This document shows, piece after piece, positions 1 through 9,700 of a DNA stretch of 64,000 nucleotides. How positions within the stretch are numbered: position 1 is the first letter of the stretch; each line of letters begins with the position of its first letter. The notes under the pieces were generated by a model. That model worked only from the letters and a program-made list of their open reading frames with translations, was not told the DNA's origin and made no database searches. The translations under genes and the position numbers were made by a program. The DNA comes from Marinilabiliales bacterium (GTDB taxonomy: Bacteria > Bacteroidota > Bacteroidia > Bacteroidales > ML635J-15): positions 1 to 64,000 of the forward strand of contig PKTB01000010.1 in assembly GCA_002869385.1 (NCBI GenBank). The letters are read 5' to 3'.

Positions 1-1
1 C

Positions 2-316
2 ATAAACCAACTTGATGTAGATAAATCAAACCTCTCATACACCAAAAGTGAATTTCACTTAATGTGTTCAACTCTGGATGCATCTATGTCAGGTGGAGGA
101 ACAGATGAAGAAACGATTTATGCTACAATGCGAAAGTTGAATACTCAGGATGACTGGCAGTTTCTTCAGAAGACTTTTGGAATCAGGAAAAAGGATGTAG
201 GATTTTGGAATTCAGATATCAACGGAGATTTAAAAAAGTGGTTATCTGATGATTTAATGGATTCGGAGGTTGATGAAGTACGAAGAATTTTAAGTGAAAG
301 CAATATATCATATTAG
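2..316 (+). CDS. Annexin-like helical protein, 5'-truncated by window edge
   Basis: The frame is open to the left edge of the window, so this is the C-terminal part of a longer protein; an internal ATG at 62 is not necessarily the start. The visible 104 residues include a GGGTDEETIY motif and a later DLKKWLSDDL stretch, the general pattern of annexin-type repeats (GTDE...L...Y...DL...L). Such proteins occur on Bacteroidota mobile elements, but I cannot name a function. The gene is followed after 2 nt by the peptidoglycan-binding membrane protein and probably shares its transcript. The annexin resemblance rests on motif pattern only. Confidence 0.55.
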   Translation: MNQLDVDKSNLSYTKSEFHLMCSTLDASMSGGGTDEETIYATMRKLNTQDDWQFLQKTFGIRKKDVGFWNSDINGDLKKWLSDDLMDSEVDEVRRILSESNISY

Positions 317-318
317 GA

Positions 319-696
319 ATGGGTAAAACAAGAAACATATTAGCACTTGTACTGGTTGCAATAATCGGATCAATCATTTTTTGGAAAAGAGATTGGATAA
401 AGGAGAGGATAGATCAGATTAAGAATCCAAAATCTTCAGCTGAAGAACCGGAACAAAATGCAGTTATTCAACCACCATTATCACCAAGTGTAACACCTGA
501 AGATAAATATAAATTTCCATTGAAGCTCGGGTCAAGTGGCAAGACAGTAAAGTCTATGCAAAATGCATTAAACAGGCGTTTTAATGCAAATATTGCTGAA
601 GATGGATATTTTGGTACTGCAACAGAAGCAGCATTGGTAAAAGCAGGATTTGGAAAAGAATTGGAAACATCCGAAGTAGTCAAACTAATGGTTTAA
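319..696 (+). CDS. Membrane-anchored peptidoglycan-binding domain protein
   Basis: This is a 125-residue protein. Residues 5-23 form one hydrophobic N-terminal segment, followed by a basic and then Pro/Ser-rich linker. Residues about 68-122 look like a PG_binding_1 domain (LKLGSSGKTVKSMQNALN, then DGYFGTATEAAL), the typical repeat of muramidase-associated wall-binding modules. It probably sits in the inner membrane with the domain facing the periplasm. It stands 10 nt before a glucosaminidase gene, which suggests that the two act together on the cell wall, for example during transfer or release of the element. The function is inferred from the domain. Confidence 0.65.
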   Translation: MGKTRNILALVLVAIIGSIIFWKRDWIKERIDQIKNPKSSAEEPEQNAVIQPPLSPSVTPEDKYKFPLKLGSSGKTVKSMQNALNRRFNANIAEDGYFGTATEAALVKAGFGKELETSEVVKLMV

Positions 697-706
697 ACAA
701 TCAAAT

Positions 707-1189
707 ATGTCAGTACGATCAGAATACATAAAGAAATACACTAATACGGTTGTAAAAGCTTCAAAAGGAACAGTATTGTTCCCTTCATTGTTTATGGCTC
801 AGGCAATACTTGAGAGTGGAGATGGACAAAGCACATTAGCAGCTAAATACAACAATCACTTTGGAATAAAAGCCACAAGAGACTGGAAAGGAAAAGTAAT
901 TGATATGCGTACCAGAGAAGTATTTGATGGCCAGGATGTCTATATTGTTGATGGCTTTAGGTGGTATGATAAAGCCAAAGATAGCTTTTTTGACAGAGTA
1001 AAGTTTTTGAAAGAAAACTCAAGATACCAGGCACATGGAGTATTTGATGCAAAGACTCCCGAAGCACAAGCAGATGCATTACAAAGAGCAGGTTATGCAA
1101 CAGCACCAAATTATGCAAGTACATTAAAATGGATTATCAATACCTACGACCTCAAGAAGCTGGACAAATTATTAGTAAAAAAAAACTGA
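707..1189 (+). CDS. Glucosaminidase-family peptidoglycan hydrolase (FlgJ-like)
   Basis: This 160-residue protein covers one mannosyl-glycoprotein endo-beta-N-acetylglucosaminidase domain (FlgJ C-terminal type). Diagnostic segments are PSLFMAQAILESGDGQS, containing the catalytic Glu, then NNHFGIKA, then FRWYDKAKDSFFDRVKFL and a C-terminal YAT/YA motif. Family members cleave GlcNAc-MurNAc bonds in peptidoglycan. There is no clear signal peptide, so export may rely on the element or on lysis. It lies between a wall-binding membrane protein and a small membrane protein that overlaps its 3' end. Local wall opening for a mobile element is an inference. Confidence 0.8.
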   Translation: MSVRSEYIKKYTNTVVKASKGTVLFPSLFMAQAILESGDGQSTLAAKYNNHFGIKATRDWKGKVIDMRTREVFDGQDVYIVDGFRWYDKAKDSFFDRVKFLKENSRYQAHGVFDAKTPEAQADALQRAGYATAPNYASTLKWIINTYDLKKLDKLLVKKN

Positions 1190-1305
1190 TTCTGGCCATT
1201 TTCCTGGTAACAGTTTGTGTCCTTGCATACAGATACAGATATGAGCTGCAGGCATACTATGAGAAACTAGTCCCAATGGTCAAAGCATTAAAGAATAGAT
1301 TTTAG
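1129..1305 (+). CDS. Small single-span membrane protein overlapping the glucosaminidase
   Basis: This 58-codon frame starts at an ATG inside the 3' end of the glucosaminidase gene (61 nt overlap, different frame) and ends 3 nt before the RadC-like gene. It fills the otherwise empty gap between those genes. After a polar N-terminus it has one hydrophobic stretch (LILAIFLVTVCVLAY) and then a basic, aromatic tail. The size, position and overlap recall small membrane proteins of lysis or element cassettes. No family is recognised. Confidence 0.5.
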   Translation: MDYQYLRPQEAGQIISKKKLILAIFLVTVCVLAYRYRYELQAYYEKLVPMVKALKNRF

Positions 1306-1308
1306 AAG

Positions 1309-1860
1309 ATGAAAAAATACCTTATAGCATTTACAGTAATTATTTTGGGAGTTGTTGCATTTATAGCAATTAAGAAGTACAGAGAAAACAATGCTGAAGG
1401 TATGGGAAAAGTTGCTGCCAAACACCGCCCTCCACGACTAAGAATTGTTTACAGTAAAAAGTTAAATCCAAAAGAGCGAAACAAGGTAACATGTTCTGAT
1501 GATGTTTACAAAGTATTAAGAGAGATATGGAGTAATCAAATTGAAACTAGGGAAGAGATAATTGTTTTGCTTATGGATAGATCAAATAATGTTTTGGGAT
1601 ATCATGTTTTGAGTAGTGGAGGAATCACCGGAACAGTAGCAGATCTTCGATTACTTTTTGGAGTAGCATTACAATCTTTGGCCACATCAATAATACTTGC
1701 ACACAATCATCCTTCAGGAAACCTTTCACCAAGCCAACAGGACATTGCACTAACCAAAAAAGTAAAAGAAGCCGGCAAGATGATGGACATAACTCTTTTG
1801 GACCACCTGATTGTTACAAAAAACAGCTACTATTCATTCAACGATGAAGTGAATATGTAA
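1309..1860 (+). CDS. RadC-type JAB/MPN domain protein with N-terminal membrane segment
   Basis: This 183-residue protein has an N-terminal hydrophobic segment (residues 4-22) followed by a RadC/JAB-like metalloprotease fold. The JAMM-type signature is LAHNHPSGNLSPSQQD (His-x-His with downstream Ser and Asp), followed by LLDHLIV. RadC-like proteins are abundant on Bacteroidota integrative elements and in anti-restriction regions; their biochemical role is unsettled. The membrane anchor is unusual because most RadC proteins are soluble. It lies in the run of element-type genes at the left of the island. Confidence 0.75.
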   Translation: MKKYLIAFTVIILGVVAFIAIKKYRENNAEGMGKVAAKHRPPRLRIVYSKKLNPKERNKVTCSDDVYKVLREIWSNQIETREEIIVLLMDRSNNVLGYHVLSSGGITGTVADLRLLFGVALQSLATSIILAHNHPSGNLSPSQQDIALTKKVKEAGKMMDITLLDHLIVTKNSYYSFNDEVNM

Positions 1861-1863
1861 GCA

Positions 1864-2313
1864 ATGAAGAACTTAATTTACATACCAGCGATTATCCTCA
1901 CAGCACTTATAATAAGCTCCTGTACTCCTCAAAAACGACTCTCAAGGCTTATTGCACTTCATCCGGAGCTCACCACGCCTGACACAGTCAAAATCACAGA
2001 CACAATTATCACCAAAAAGACTCTAATCGACTCTGCTTTTCACCGTTTCAGGATAAAGGACACAATCACCATAGAAAAAGATAAACTCAGATTAGAAATA
2101 GTCGAAATCTTTGACACAATTTACATTCAAGCTCAATGTGATCCGGACACAATTATTCTTGAAAAAGTAATACCGATTGAGAAGATTCAAAACTCAAAAC
2201 CCATTCATCAAGGCGAACAAAAATCTAGAATTGATGAGTTTTTGGAGAGGTGGTGGGTTTGTTTATTATTTATCATTGTTTTTTATAGACTAAATAATTA
2301 TTGTAGAAAATAA
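1864..2313 (+). CDS. Putative lipoprotein with C-terminal membrane segment
   Basis: The 149-residue product begins with a lipoprotein signal peptide ending in a lipobox-like LIISSC (Cys at about residue 20). The middle is polar and rich in D-T-I repeats, probably extended or beta. A C-terminal hydrophobic stretch (WVCLLFIIVFY) comes near the end. Two anchors could bridge two membranes, as spanins do, but this is speculative. It starts 3 nt after the RadC-like gene and is the last gene of this block. No named family is recognised. Confidence 0.5.
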   Translation: MKNLIYIPAIILTALIISSCTPQKRLSRLIALHPELTTPDTVKITDTIITKKTLIDSAFHRFRIKDTITIEKDKLRLEIVEIFDTIYIQAQCDPDTIILEKVIPIEKIQNSKPIHQGEQKSRIDEFLERWWVCLLFIIVFYRLNNYCRK

Positions 2314-2629
2314 GTTATATGATTTCAAAAACTATGACTTACTATAGTATTTAGAAGAACGTTGAATGAAATCAGTACAATAAGCCCAAAGTAATTCTAA
2401 TAAAAGCATTATAAAACCATTAGTGAGAGTAACATCATTATATTTAAAATACCCTACTAATACATCAAATAATAATGATATTAGTATATGATGCTAAACT
2501 AAGTGACAGGTATACAGCAGTTTATTAAAACTCAAATTTCACATGGAAATTTTATAAATACTAATAGATGAATATAATTACACTATTTTGTAAGTAATTT
2601 TTAAAATTTTTTAATTAAGACTAAGAATT
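2314..2629. other. Non-coding gap, very AT-rich
   Basis: About 316 nt separate the element block from the NTPase gene. I see no convincing reading frame, tRNA or strong terminator hairpin. It probably holds the NTPase promoter, but no clear TAnnTTTG box stands out. Confidence 0.4.
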
Positions 2630-4078
2630 ATGGCTGAGAATAGTATTTCATCAGAAAATCATGTTGTAGAATACAATAAGGAAGAATATGCAGAGGTGCT
2701 GGAACATAGTTTTTCAGATATATTATCAATATCGGATGGGGATAGGGATTTGTTTGAGGAATTGTACTATAATAGAGAAAGAGAATTTATTGATTTTAGA
2801 AATGCAGCGGAAAAGTTGTATTTAAATGGAAATAATATTTTAGTAATTGGTTCAGCAGGTGTTGGTAAAAGTAACTATGTGTATAAGTTGTTTTATGACA
2901 AAGAATTACTTGAGAAGTCAAAGTTGTTTCCAATGATGTTTGATTATAGGAGTATATCTCCAAATAGTTTAATAGGTTGGAAGCTACATTTTATTGCAAA
3001 GTTTATAGATTATTTTGAAAAGATAGCTTATAATATTCAGCTAAAAGACAATACTGTAGACAATATTGATGATAATTTGTTTAAATTGCAAAAGGAGTTT
3101 AAACACACACAAAAAGAGTTACTTACAAAACACCCAATTATTTTTGTGGATGACTTGGATTATTCAGAGGAGAAGCAGTTATTTGAATTACTTGACTTTC
3201 TTTCGCCATATGCAAGAGATAAAAAAATTAGTATTCTTCTATCAGTAAGACCTCCACTTTATCTTGCTATTCAACATAATGACTTTAAATATCATTTTTT
3301 GTTTACAAATAATGTTAAAAAAATAAAATTGCCTCCATTGCATATACATAATATTATAGCAGTGAGATTAGCTCCAGTTCTGGCTATACAGGAAAAGCAT
3401 AGTATTTTTGATAAGTTAAATGGATTAAAAGAGTCGGGATCAAAGTATAAGAAAATACTTAAAAAATTAGGAATATCAAATTTAGAAGAATTAAAAGAGT
3501 TTCAATACCCTTTTACAGATGATTATGTAAATTTTATGGCGAAAATTACTAATGGAAATTTGCGTGAAGTATTTGATATAGCAATAGATAGTCTTTCTTT
3601 TATTTTAGAGAATTACCATAGGCTTAAGGAATCTGTTGTTGATAATACATTAAGAAAGGTTATTAGTGAGGGACAAGCAGTTTCATTGTTTTTGAATAAT
3701 CCAGAATCTCGTTACAAGTTGTTCGATTTACATTCAAATAAAAATAGGAAAGGGAATTCAATTTACTTTAATGTACTTGAAGCGGTATCTGCATTTGGAT
3801 GTTCTTCTAACACAGGGTTTTATGAAGCATTAGAAGAGATGGGACATAAGAAAAAGGATGTAGATAATACATTAAAAGAATTGTAAAGAAGAAAACATCG
3901 GTTTTTAATATCACATAATTTTACATATGCAGTAGATAAGGTAAATGAAGCAAAGAAATTTAAAATTGCTGAGAAAGGGAGTTATTATCTTGAAGAAGTT
4001 GTAAAATGGGATGCTTATATTGAAAAATGCGGCAAATCAAAAGAATCTTTAATTGAAAAAATAAATAATGAGATATAA
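2630..4078 (+). CDS. ORC/AAA-like P-loop NTPase, interrupted by one in-frame TAA
   Basis: The 482-codon frame is open from ATG 2630 to TAA 4076-4078 except for one TAA at 3884-3886 (codon 419). Walker A is GSAGVGKS (residues 74-81) and Walker B is IIFVDDLD (about residue 172). Sensor-like LSVRPP and a TNGNLREVFDIA helix resemble ORC/Cdc6-type and STAND-adjacent ATPases. The segment after the stop (RRKHRFLISHNF and onwards) reads as the missing half of a C-terminal winged helix, so the ancestral codon was probably GAA. The gene overlaps the next one by 11 nt (start at 4068), suggesting translational coupling. A role in phage defence is inferred only from the island context. Confidence 0.7.
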
Positions 4079-4418
4079 ACTTAAAGATAAAAGTAGAACT
4101 TTGACAAGAATAGATATTCTTCTATATTGTTACTATTGCTACCAAATTCGGGAAGATAAGGATAAGAAGCATATTATTAGAATTGTTGATCTATATAATT
4201 GTCTTGTAAGAATTGATTACTACTATGCAGATTTAAATTATTTTCACTTAAGAAAGGAGATAATCGAACTTTTCCCATTATTAAAAAATAACCATCGAAA
4301 TGTGAAGAATATAAAGATAAATAAAATGTTGATAGATTACTGGGGGAAGAAGTTTAGGATTAATTATAATATTCATCATGAAATCTATAATACTTTTAAT
4401 AAATATGAAAAAAGATAA
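4068..4418 (+). CDS. Small basic protein coupled to the NTPase
   Basis: This 116-residue protein is rich in Lys, Arg, Tyr and Ile with no signal peptide or membrane segment. Its ATG lies inside the last codons of the NTPase gene, so the two are almost certainly co-translated. The predicted character (many Tyr-Tyr pairs, alternating basic residues) fits a nucleic-acid or partner-binding helical protein. I do not recognise a family. The pairing with an NTPase suggests an NTPase-plus-effector or adaptor arrangement. Confidence 0.6.
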   Translation: MRYKLKDKSRTLTRIDILLYCYYCYQIREDKDKKHIIRIVDLYNCLVRIDYYYADLNYFHLRKEIIELFPLLKNNHRNVKNIKINKMLIDYWGKKFRINYNIHHEIYNTFNKYEKR

Positions 4419-4700
4419 GCAGTGTAAGTTCATGATTAAAAATAGTTGCGTTTTAAAAAGAAATAGATGTTTTTTTTGTGTTTTCAGAATAGAATCTATT
4501 GAGGGTATCACTGAAATGAAAGATTATTTTAGTATTGTATTAAATAGAACTAGTACTCAAAGAGCGTTGTTTTTCGCAACAATGTCCCTGATAATATCAA
4601 TCTGACTATTGGTTTTATCTATAATTGATGCATTTTAATTAGATTCAATATGTTGTCCCCCTGGCACATAGATTGAATTCAATTATACTTTTCTCTATCT

Positions 4701-4730
4701 AATTAGCCTGCATTTCGCAGGCTAATTTTT
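4701..4730 (+). terminator. Rho-independent terminator
   Basis: A 9-bp perfect stem (ATTAGCCTG / CAGGCTAAT) with a CATTTCG loop is followed by a run of T. It probably ends the transcript of the NTPase pair. Confidence 0.7.
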
Positions 4731-4891
4731 AATAATTTAATAGTTATACAATTTTTATTTGTTTGTTTTAAAACAAAATTGTATGTTTGTCGTATATAAA
4801 CTACAAGAACTGTTATATTAGATTTAATATAAAATTGAATTAGATAGGTTGTTTTAGCAGAGAAAAGTTGAATGACCGGCAGTGGGATTAC

Positions 4892-4920
4892 TAAAACGGA
4901 TTTATTAAATCCGTTTTTTT
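4892..4920. terminator. Rho-independent terminator, probably bidirectional
   Basis: The stem AAAACGGATTT / AAATCCGTTTT has seven T on the plus side and a shorter T run on the minus side. It sits 2 nt beyond the stop of the minus-strand zinc-ribbon gene, so it can serve converging transcripts. Confidence 0.65.
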
Positions 4921-4921
4921 G

Positions 4922-5245
4922 TTATATATACCTAAACCTCTCTTTAATCTCTTTCACATTTTTTTCTTTTGTTAATTGATCCATTCGTGCCGGTGGGTTA
5001 ATTCCGTTTTGTCTGTGGTGCCATATGTTTTGTGCACATCTGGAACAGCAGGCAAAGGAATTAAGCCTATAGGATTCGTATGGAGATCCGCACATCCAGC
5101 AAAGTTTTAAGTATTTGGTCCTTCTGATATCGATTTTTCTGGGAGCATCACCAAGAGTTTGTTGGTAGCTCCTTTTTTGTTTTTCGATTTTAACACCTAT
5201 TACGTTTCCGGAATAAAGATCTTGATTTGAAAGTAGTATTGCCAT
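4922..5245 (-). CDS. Small zinc-ribbon protein of mobile-element type
   Basis: The 107-residue product carries two Cys pairs, CWMCGSPYES and CCSRCAQNIW, about 20 residues apart, a probable four-Cys zinc ribbon. The N- and C-termini are basic. No enzymatic motif is seen. It is transcribed opposite to the neighbouring defence genes, as is the next gene (5718-6155), so these two may form a separate module of the integrated element. The exact family is not recognised; a DNA- or RNA-binding role is inferred from the zinc ribbon. Confidence 0.55.
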   Translation of the reverse strand: MAILLSNQDLYSGNVIGVKIEKQKRSYQQTLGDAPRKIDIRRTKYLKLCWMCGSPYESYRLNSFACCSRCAQNIWHHRQNGINPPARMDQLTKEKNVKEIKERFRYI

Positions 5246-5717
5246 TTGTTTTTACTCTAATGTAAGTTAGAGGAAATTAGAGCTTTCTTTAATCAAGGCC
5301 AAAGCCATTTATTTGCTTGTAAAATCTTCTAATTTATTTCTATTGTAATTCGACATTCATTTCATTAAGATTCTATATCCATTCGATATAAATTCGATAT
5401 AATATCGATATATAATCCATTATTGTTCGAATGTGATTTTGCAAAACTATTGGTATTACTTATGTTTGTCTGCAATTGGGTGTTAGTTACAATTAAAAGA
5501 ATTTGCTTATAAATCCTTATTGAAAATAATGCAAGTTGTAGCATCTTCCACCTTACTTGTTTATGAGTATTTTGGCTGTTTCTATGAGATCAATGTGTGA
5601 ATGGACTGCGGGTAGCAGTTAAAATCTAATTTTTTTGCTTGGTTTGGGTGAGATGCATGTTAATGCAGATAGGTCTGGGTGAAGCAAAAAAGGTCTGCCG
5701 GAGCAGACCTCAAAAAA
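5246..5717. other. Non-coding gap with a TCGATAT repeat cluster
   Basis: About 470 nt without a credible gene. Around 5393-5425 there are closely spaced TCGATAT/ATATCGA words forming overlapping palindromes, possibly an operator or promoter region of the leftward zinc-ribbon gene. The right end holds the terminator of the next leftward gene. Confidence 0.35.
5685..5710 (-). terminator. Rho-independent terminator of 5718-6155
   Basis: A perfect 8-bp stem AGGTCTGC / GCAGACCT with a 4-nt loop is followed, on the minus strand, by six T. It lies directly downstream of the leftward coiled-coil gene. Confidence 0.7.
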
Positions 5718-6155
5718 TTAAAACTGAATTTGTTTTTCAATCTCACTGATTTTGCCAACCAAAGTAGTATTGATAGCATCAACAACTTTTGTAAATACTT
5801 CTGAATTTGAAGTTTTAAAGGTGTTGCCGTTTTCATCGGTCAAGACAATGTTTTCACTAAATTGATTAGCGCCTACAACAAAAGATTGTAATTTCTTACG
5901 ACTCAATTCAAGTCTTTCTCTTTTGTCAACTAAGGTTTTAAGGTTCTCTACTTTCTCGATTTTCTGTTCGAGAGTTAAAACAGGTTCTTCAGCCTTTTTT
6001 ACAGGCTCTTCAATCTTTTTCTCAATTGGTTTTACCTGTTCTGCTTTTTTATCAGCAGTAACTTTCTTTTCAATAGCTTTGATACTAATTGAATTTACAT
6101 TTGTTTCTTTTGTTGAAACTTTCTCATTCGCTTTTTTTGCAATAGCTGTTGCCAT
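5718..6155 (-). CDS. Lys/Glu-rich coiled-coil protein of mobile-element type
   Basis: The 145-residue product starts with about 70 low-complexity Lys/Glu/Ala/Val residues containing repeated KKxEEPV units. A predicted coiled coil (LEQKIEKVENLKTLVDKRERLELSRKKL) follows, then a short globular tail. Similar proteins of unknown function occur on Bacteroidota integrative elements and conjugative transposons, from general knowledge. There is no signal peptide or membrane segment. It has its own terminator and is followed upstream by a long non-coding region with a nested palindrome. Confidence 0.6.
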   Translation of the reverse strand: MATAIAKKANEKVSTKETNVNSISIKAIEKKVTADKKAEQVKPIEKKIEEPVKKAEEPVLTLEQKIEKVENLKTLVDKRERLELSRKKLQSFVVGANQFSENIVLTDENGNTFKTSNSEVFTKVVDAINTTLVGKISEIEKQIQF

Positions 6156-6741
6156 AATAATAAAATTTAAAGGTTAATAAATAATTGATTTATAAATTTT
6201 GATGTTTTAAAACTCGCAATAGGACTAATACAGATAATAGATTTGAAGCGGTGTTCGTTTCTTTTTAATTCTGATATTTACTGGTTTCTACACATAATTC
6301 TATTTTTAAGTTTCTTTACATCTAATGAGTTTTCTGCGTTTGTTCTGCAGCTGAACCTAAAGCCACAAACAGCGGCTACTCAACAGAGATAGTCATTAGT
6401 GTTTAGAAATACCACAACCTTCCCGGAGGGATTAAAGAAACCATTTCTGAACTCTTAGGAATATCTATTGATCCTCTGTTGTAGCAGTTGTTTTTGTTTT
6501 ACAGCTTCGCAGATACAATAAGCAGTAAACTAATTTGATAAGAACTTTTGGGAATGGGTGGTGTAGAAAAAAAGGAAGTCAGATCTGAGGACAGAATTCC
6601 CCCATTTTATTGATATTTGGGCTATACCTTATTTGATAATAGAAGAAATTCTAATGCATTAATAATTGTTTTGAATGCTTTGGCAATAGAGATGTGTGAA
6701 TAACGCTGTGTTGTCTTAAAAAGCTGTTAGAAATATAGAAA
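6156..6741. other. Non-coding gap holding a nested palindrome
   Basis: About 585 nt separate divergent genes 5718-6155 and 6742-10848. The central part (6371-6489) folds into a long nested hairpin described separately. The rest is AT-rich, with no reading frame that I trust. Confidence 0.45.
6371..6489. repeat. Nested 119-nt imperfect palindrome (structured RNA or folded DNA site?)
   Basis: The outer arms GGCTA-CT-CAACAGAG and CTCTGTTG-TAGC pair over about 12 bp with a 2-nt bulge. Inside, ATAG (6389-6392) can pair with CTAT (6465-6468) and AGAAAT (6405-6410) with ATTTCT (6443-6448), and a small CCTT/GGAGG hairpin forms the tip. All helices nest in order, which is more than expected for a chance repeat. 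No reverse transcriptase or other ncRNA-using gene is adjacent. It could be a small RNA, a recombination site, or a single-strand origin. Confidence 0.35.
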
Positions 6742-9700
6742 ATGAATTTAAATAATAATAAATTGCATTTAATGGAATCAGAGAAGTTAATACAGAGTCT
6801 TATAAATGACATATTAAATAATAAAAAGATTATTTTTCTTATTGGAAGTGGCATGTCATTAAAAAGTGATCCTCATCTAAAAGAAGGAATCGGCGATTCT
6901 AGATTCTTTACTGAGAAATTTAAAGGGCTATTAAGGGATGGCTATAATACTACGAGAAAAGTTGAGTATGAGAAACTTATAAAGGAAGCAGAAAAAAGTG
7001 CTAATGAATACTCTTTTCTTGCAAAAAAGATTATTGAGAGTAAGCCAACTAAACAAGGGATTAGAGATATCAGCAAACTATTTAAGACTGAGATTCTTCC
7101 AATTTTAAATCTTAAAAATATAGATATTTCTAATAATAATAATATATCATATGCAATAAAAAACCCTGAAACTTGTAAAAATATTAGATTGAATCCTGGT
7201 TTTGAAGCATTTGGTAAACTTGGAAAATATTTTCAAAAATCGACTAGAATTATAACTGCAAATTTTGACCCTTTTATTGAAGTCGCATTAAGGAAGAACG
7301 ATATTGATATTTATCAGTTTAGTTATAGTTATAACCTTGAGCATAGAAATGTTTTCTCACCAACAAAAAATGAAATTGTTGTATAGCATTATCATGGGTA
7401 TTTTCTTTCAGAAACTGCTCATAATGATTTAGGTGAAAATTATAATAATAAGGATCAGTTTAAAGAAATAATAAAGGAATCTGATTGCATTTATGTATTT
7501 GGATTTGGAGGTTGGAAGGACGCATTTACTCAAGCAATAAGTGAATCAATAGATAACACATCGAACCAATGCGTTTTTCATTGGGCATTTCATTCAGGGA
7601 AGAAAGAGGTTGAAAGAAAAGTTGCAAAACTCGAAAATGAGCAATTTGCATTACTACAGCAGATTATTCAAAAAGAAACTTGCCAGTCGTATTTTAATAT
7701 TAATACGAACAGATTTTTTCCTCAACTTTTGACTAAGTTTAGAGAAAAAATATTTGAAAACGCACTTGAAAACTACGTTAAAGAGAAAAGAAAGGAGTTA
7801 AAAATAAAGAACAGAAAACAAGTTTTTGAAAGAACACCATTTAAGGTAGGAAAGCTAAATGAAAGATATTCTATTGAAACGACAGAAAATATTACTAGAT
7901 ATATTTATAATAAGCTAATTAATAACAATAGTATAGTTGTTTGCTCAAAGTTTGTGATGGGTAAGACAACCATTTTGGAGAATGCTTTTTTGGACTATAC
8001 AAAGGATCATTTTAATTACTCTTTAATAATAAACTTAGCATATCATGAACTTTCTCATTTGCTTGATGAGTCTCATTCATTTTGTCACACTATACTTAAC
8101 GAGTTAGATTTTAAAAATCAGGATATAGAAAAAGAGGCATTTTTAGATATAATTGATAAATATCTACATGATAATGATAGGAAATTACTTCTTATTCTTG
8201 ATGCAATTGATGAGTCAGTATTTAAAGACGAGGAGCTGAACCAGTTTCGAGAGAAACTAAAGAATTTAGATTATTCTATTTTAACATCAATAAGATTGGA
8301 ATTTCATGATTTTATTGATAATGCTATAGAACTCATAAAATGGAATTATGAAGCAGTTGAACTTGTTGAGTGGACAGAAGGTATTGTCAATGAATACTTA
8401 ATAAGCATTAATATTGAAGATGTTAAATCAAATAAGATTAAAGAATTTACAAATTTGAATAATAGACCTTTATTTATAGACATGATTGTCAAACTTAACA
8501 ATGATTCTCTAAAAAATATTTCTGATAATATTGCTAGTTTGTATTATCATACTATTATTGCTGCTATTGATAATGAAATACGGAATGCCTTTACGAATGA
8601 AATAGAGAATAGATATTTTTATTTATCGATTAAAAGAGAATACTTTGATTTTTTAAATTCAATTGCGATTGCTATATATATGGAGTTTCAGCATTACAAA
8701 TATGAGACTAACTATTTTTCTAAACCAATGGTTATATTTACAGATGAAAATATAAGATTATTAGTGAGCAAAAACAAATTTCTTGACTATGACAGAATAA
8801 AAAAGATCTTTGAGCAAACAGTATCTAATGGCATTAAACTAATTAAAGTAATAGAAAAAAAACAATCTAAATTTTACACTTTCTTTCATCGCTCATTTTT
8901 CGAATATCTTGTTGCAAATGGTGCCGCAGTAAAAATTTTAAGAGATAAAAGATGTTCTGAAGCATGGGACGTGTATCAAACTGACGAAGTCAGCGAGTAT
9001 TTTGTTCAGGAGATTAAACGTGAAAAAGTACAAAAGTCTCGTGAAAAGAAAGATAGTTTTTTCGTGGCTTTTGATATTGAGTTTATTGGAATGAGAAATG
9101 AGTTAGATAAACTTAAACTCAACCGGTCTGAGGATGAACTCCAAGAATATATAAAGAATATTGAAAGTGGAGAAAAAGATAATGCAATTAAAGAATATTA
9201 CAGTTTTAGAAGGAATATTAACGAAAGAACCGTAGTTTTTAAAAATCAATTAATAGAGTACTCTGAAAGACTAGAAGAAGCAATATATTATATTGGTAAA
9301 TTTCAAGATTTTTGTACTGAAGAACAAAAAAGTACATTTAGTCATTATTGTATGATTATGTTCTTTAACTCAAGAGTCACTTATAAGGATGAAATCATAA
9401 ATGAGTTTATCCCAATTATAGATCCTGTTTATTATAGAACTAGTAGTATTACTCTTAGTCGACTAATTAACAACTCTTATATTTTCGATTATATTTCATA
9501 TTTATTCCTTGATTATTTAACAACTGACAAGAAATATTTTTTAACTCAAATACGAAAAGATACTCGATATTATGGAAAAGAACAACTTGAAGAAAAATGT
9601 ATTTTAGCTTTTAATGAGATTTTAGAGATTAAAAATGATGTGGATTTAAAACCATTACAAATCCTGAAAGTATTTTCTTTATTCATTTCCTTATGGTATG

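Larger units (their letters stand above)
4419..4921. other. Non-coding gap with two terminator hairpins
   Basis: Roughly 500 nt lie between the small basic protein and the convergent zinc-ribbon gene. It holds two clear hairpins, at 4701-4730 and 4892-4920, listed separately. An open frame at 4378-4605 has no recognisable features and I do not call it. Nothing else is evident. Confidence 0.4.

Noticed and set aside
4378..4605. Small ORF of 75 residues
   Set aside because: It overlaps the end of the small basic protein gene, has no recognisable motif and lies mostly in sequence with terminator structure.
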